From the NCBI RefSeq assembly GCF_000022205.1, contig NC_012029.1, forward strand, positions 2,542,001 through 2,606,000: a DNA stretch of 64,000 nucleotides, given 5' to 3'. The stretch comes from Halorubrum lacusprofundi ATCC 49239. Its GTDB lineage: Archaea > Halobacteriota > Halobacteria > Halobacteriales > Haloferacaceae. Shown piece after piece: positions 62,060 through 64,000 of the stretch. A program made the translations under genes and the position numbers. Every line of letters begins with the position of its first letter. Position 1 is the stretch's first letter. The notes under the pieces are model-generated. The model was not told where the DNA came from, made no database searches, and was given only the letters and a program-made list of their open reading frames with translations.

Positions 62060-63397
62060 TCAGATCGCTTCCCGGTACGCCGCAAGCGTCTCCTCGACGT
62101 CTTCCTCCGTGTGCGCATAAGAGGTGAACTGACACTCGAACTGGTTGGCCGTGAGGAACACGCCCTGCTCTTTCATCTCCTGCCAGAACACGCGCTCCCA
62201 GCGGTCGGTGGCGGCGCGGGCGACGTCGGCGCCGTTCTTCGGACAGGTGTCGTAGCGGTCGCAGTCGGGGTTCTGTCGGCATCCACCGGCACAGCAAGCG
62301 TCCGGGTCGTCGGGCGCGTCTCGGGTGAAAATCGTCTTGAACATCGAATCGGTGCCGACGACGGTGTACTCGGGCGCGCGCTCCGTGCAGATCTCGGTGA
62401 TTCCCTCGCGGAGTTTGCGGCCGAGGCGGTTGACGTGCTCGTACACGTCGTTCTCGGCGGCGTACTCCAACGACGCCTTGCCGGCGGCCATCGTCACGGG
62501 GTGCCCGGAGAACGTGCCGGACTGGAACACGTCGCCCGCGGGCGTGAACTCCTCGATGATCTCCGCTTGCCCCCCGATCGCGCCGACCGGGAATCCGCCG
62601 CCGATGATCTTGCCGAACGTCGTCACGTCGGGGGTGACGCCGAACTTCGACTGCGCGCAGCCGAGGCCGCCGACGCGGAACCCGGTGATCACCTCGTCGA
62701 AGACGAGGAGGGAGTCGTGGTCGTCACAGAGGTCCCGGAGCGTCTCGTGGTAGCCGTCGATCGGTGTGACGATACCCATGTTGGCGAGGATCGGCTCGAC
62801 GAGGACGGCGGCGATGTCATCGCCGTGTTCCGCGAACACCTTCTTCGCCGCCTGCGGGTCGTTAAAGGGGATCGGGAGGGTGTGTTCGGCGAACGATTCC
62901 GGGATCCCCTTCGTTGAGGGATGGGCGTCCCCCGGCGACCCCTCCACGAGCGTCGACTCCTGCGCGCCGTGGTAGCCGCCCTGCATCACGACGATCTTGT
63001 CGCGGCCGGTATGGCCGCGCGCGAGTCGCACCGCCGAGACGGTCGCCTCCGTCCCCGAGTTGACGAACCGGATCGACTCCACGCTCGGGACGTGCCGCGC
63101 CACGAACTCGGCGTGTTCGACCTCGATCTCGGTGGGAGCGCCGTACATCGGGCCCGCGGCGACGTGCGACTGGATCGCCGCTTGGACCGGGTCGGGCAGG
63201 TCGTGGCCGTATAACAGCGGCCCGTACCCCATCACCCAGTCGACGTACCGGTTGCCGTCGGCGTCGATGACGTGGCCGCCGTCTCCGCGCTCGATGAAGA
63301 ATGGGTGCGGCATCGTCGCCCGGACGGAGGAATTGACGCCGCCGGGCATGACCGACAGCGCGCGGTCGTACAGCCCGCGGGAGCGCTCGTGGTTCAT
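62060..63397 (-). CDS. hemL: Glutamate-1-semialdehyde 2,1-aminomutase
   Basis: 445 residues from ATG 63397. Class III aminotransferase: [39 protein letters not shown], and the PLP lysine in [18 protein letters not shown]. It makes 5-aminolevulinate for tetrapyrroles. A Cys-rich insert near residue 370 ([20 protein letters not shown], encoded at about 62235-62310) is absent from typical bacterial forms and might bind metal or a cluster. The gene lies next to the TnpB element, which has not damaged it. Confidence 0.93.
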   Translation of the reverse strand: MNHERSRGLYDRALSVMPGGVNSSVRATMPHPFFIERGDGGHVIDADGNRYVDWVMGYGPLLYGHDLPDPVQAAIQSHVAAGPMYGAPTEIEVEHAEFVARHVPSVESIRFVNSGTEATVSAVRLARGHTGRDKIVVMQGGYHGAQESTLVEGSPGDAHPSTKGIPESFAEHTLPIPFNDPQAAKKVFAEHGDDIAAVLVEPILANMGIVTPIDGYHETLRDLCDDHDSLLVFDEVITGFRVGGLGCAQSKFGVTPDVTTFGKIIGGGFPVGAIGGQAEIIEEFTPAGDVFQSGTFSGHPVTMAAGKASLEYAAENDVYEHVNRLGRKLREGITEICTERAPEYTVVGTDSMFKTIFTRDAPDDPDACCAGGCRQNPDCDRYDTCPKNGADVARAATDRWERVFWQEMKEQGVFLTANQFECQFTSYAHTEEDVEETLAAYREAI

Positions 63398-63613
63398 GTC
63401 CGAGGGTTGGATCGGCAGCGTGAAAGTTGTTGCCGAACCGGGCAACGAGGGGCGGACGAATCGCCGAAGCCGCGCGCCGGCGACGCAGGCGACGCCACCG
63501 CTGGGGGTCGTAGCGTCATCGAAAAGCGTCGATTAAAATCCGCGGTCCGCGTCCGCCGTATCTTCGCCGTCGATTCGCCGCCGATTCGTTGTCGCTCCGT
63601 CGTCGGTCCGGCT

Positions 63614-64000
63614 TTATACCGCCCCCGGGCCGGTCGCGCCCGTCCGGACCTGCAGGGCGTCTTCGACGGGCAGGATGAACACCTTGCCGTCACCGGGCTC
63701 GCCGGTCTTGGCGGCCTCGCTGATGGCCTCCGCGACCTCGTCGGCCGGGATATCGGCGACCACGACCTCGATTTTTACCTTCTGGTGGAGGTCGACGGTG
63801 AACTCCTCGCCGCGCCACTGGCCCGTTTTGGCCGGCTGACTGCCGCGGCCCGAGACGTTCGTGACGGTGAGCGAGGGCGCGTTGATCTCCGCGAGCGCCT
63901 GCTTGATGGCCCCGAGCTTGTCGGGACGGACGACCGCGGTGACCATCTTGATCTCCGAGCCGGCCTCCTCGCCGCCGTCGGCGCGCGGAGAGTTCTCGAC
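63614..64000 (-). CDS. glnK: Nitrogen regulatory protein PII (GlnK), start beyond the window
   Basis: The frame is open to the window edge. It reads [35 protein letters not shown], the PII first strand. It has the T-loop region ([32 protein letters not shown]) and the C-terminal signature [26 protein letters not shown]. The Met at 63946 would cut two residues from the usual first strand, so the true start is probably upstream. Family knowledge: it senses 2-oxoglutarate and ATP/ADP and regulates ammonium uptake and assimilation; amtB often precedes it. The T-loop position usually held by Tyr51 appears to read Phe (EEFTV). Confidence 0.9.
   Translation of the reverse strand, partial: VENSPRADGGEEAGSEIKMVTAVVRPDKLGAIKQALAEINAPSLTVTNVSGRGSQPAKTGQWRGEEFTVDLHQKVKIEVVVADIPADEVAEAISEAAKTGEPGDGKVFILPVEDALQVRTGATGPGAV

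Overview
The window is about 66% GC outside a few AT-rich islands. It encodes acidic proteins, an archaellum (arl/fla) operon, two TatC proteins, Tat-type signal peptides, LysW-dependent arginine biosynthesis and many TATA-driven genes whose start codon lies 22-30 nt below the TATA box (leaderless). This fits a haloarchaeon (class Halobacteria). A Halorubrum-like organism is my inference; no marker gene proves it.

Layout. 1-4844 is the distal end of the archaellum operon (arlF end, arlG, arlH, arlI, arlJ, + strand). 4859-6678 holds an old IS200/IS605 right-end-like remnant, then an intact IS200/IS605 element (TnpA and TnpB with a probable omega-RNA end). The element abuts the stop codon of a remarkable gene at 6676-7416: two HU-type DNA-binding domains behind a Tat signal peptide. 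7595-9490 has an epimerase-like gene and htpX. 9491-10278 is an AT-rich stretch with gene debris and a 14-bp perfect inverted repeat.

10279-24850 looks like a catabolic island: an IclR regulator, an MFS carrier, a D-2-hydroxyacid dehydrogenase, a glutaryl-CoA-type acyl-CoA dehydrogenase, two enolase-superfamily enzymes, a LarA-type (nickel-pincer) racemase or epimerase homologue, an unusual SDR, a cupin, a fumarylacetoacetate-hydrolase-family enzyme, a UspA protein and a TAXI-type TRAP transporter with a small extra membrane protein. The likely job is uptake and breakdown of a hydroxy or sugar acid; the substrate cannot be read from sequence. 24915-28617 adds a CoA-transferase, L-2-hydroxyglutarate oxidase and an RdfA-family protein.

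28987-48693 is mostly core genome on the minus strand: DUF7126, guaAB, pyrG, tRNA-Leu, a PAS histidine kinase, an EamA transporter, larE, ridA, mgtE, uvrA and the double TatC. Plus-strand genes there are DUF309, an AstE/AspA-family enzyme, a site-2 protease and a MutS-like ATPase. TatCo follows divergently at 48815. 50168-59536 is a near-complete arginine operon (argG, argH, then argW-X-C-B-D-E-F). A cysteine-less LysW carrier and candidate shared operator half-sites stand out there. 59925-64000 has a DUF7383 protein, a solo TnpB element, hemL and the start-proximal part of a PII (GlnK) gene.

Main unexplained signals: (1) the Tat-exported tandem HU protein; (2) a dispersed intergenic element (about 32187-32375, 49989-50120, reversed at 60412-60556) with a TATA box, a conserved block at the leaderless distance that opens a mini-ORF, and, in two copies, a terminal two-part hairpin whose stems differ in sequence but pair in both; (3) the zinc-less LysW; (4) LarA- and LarE-type genes in one window.
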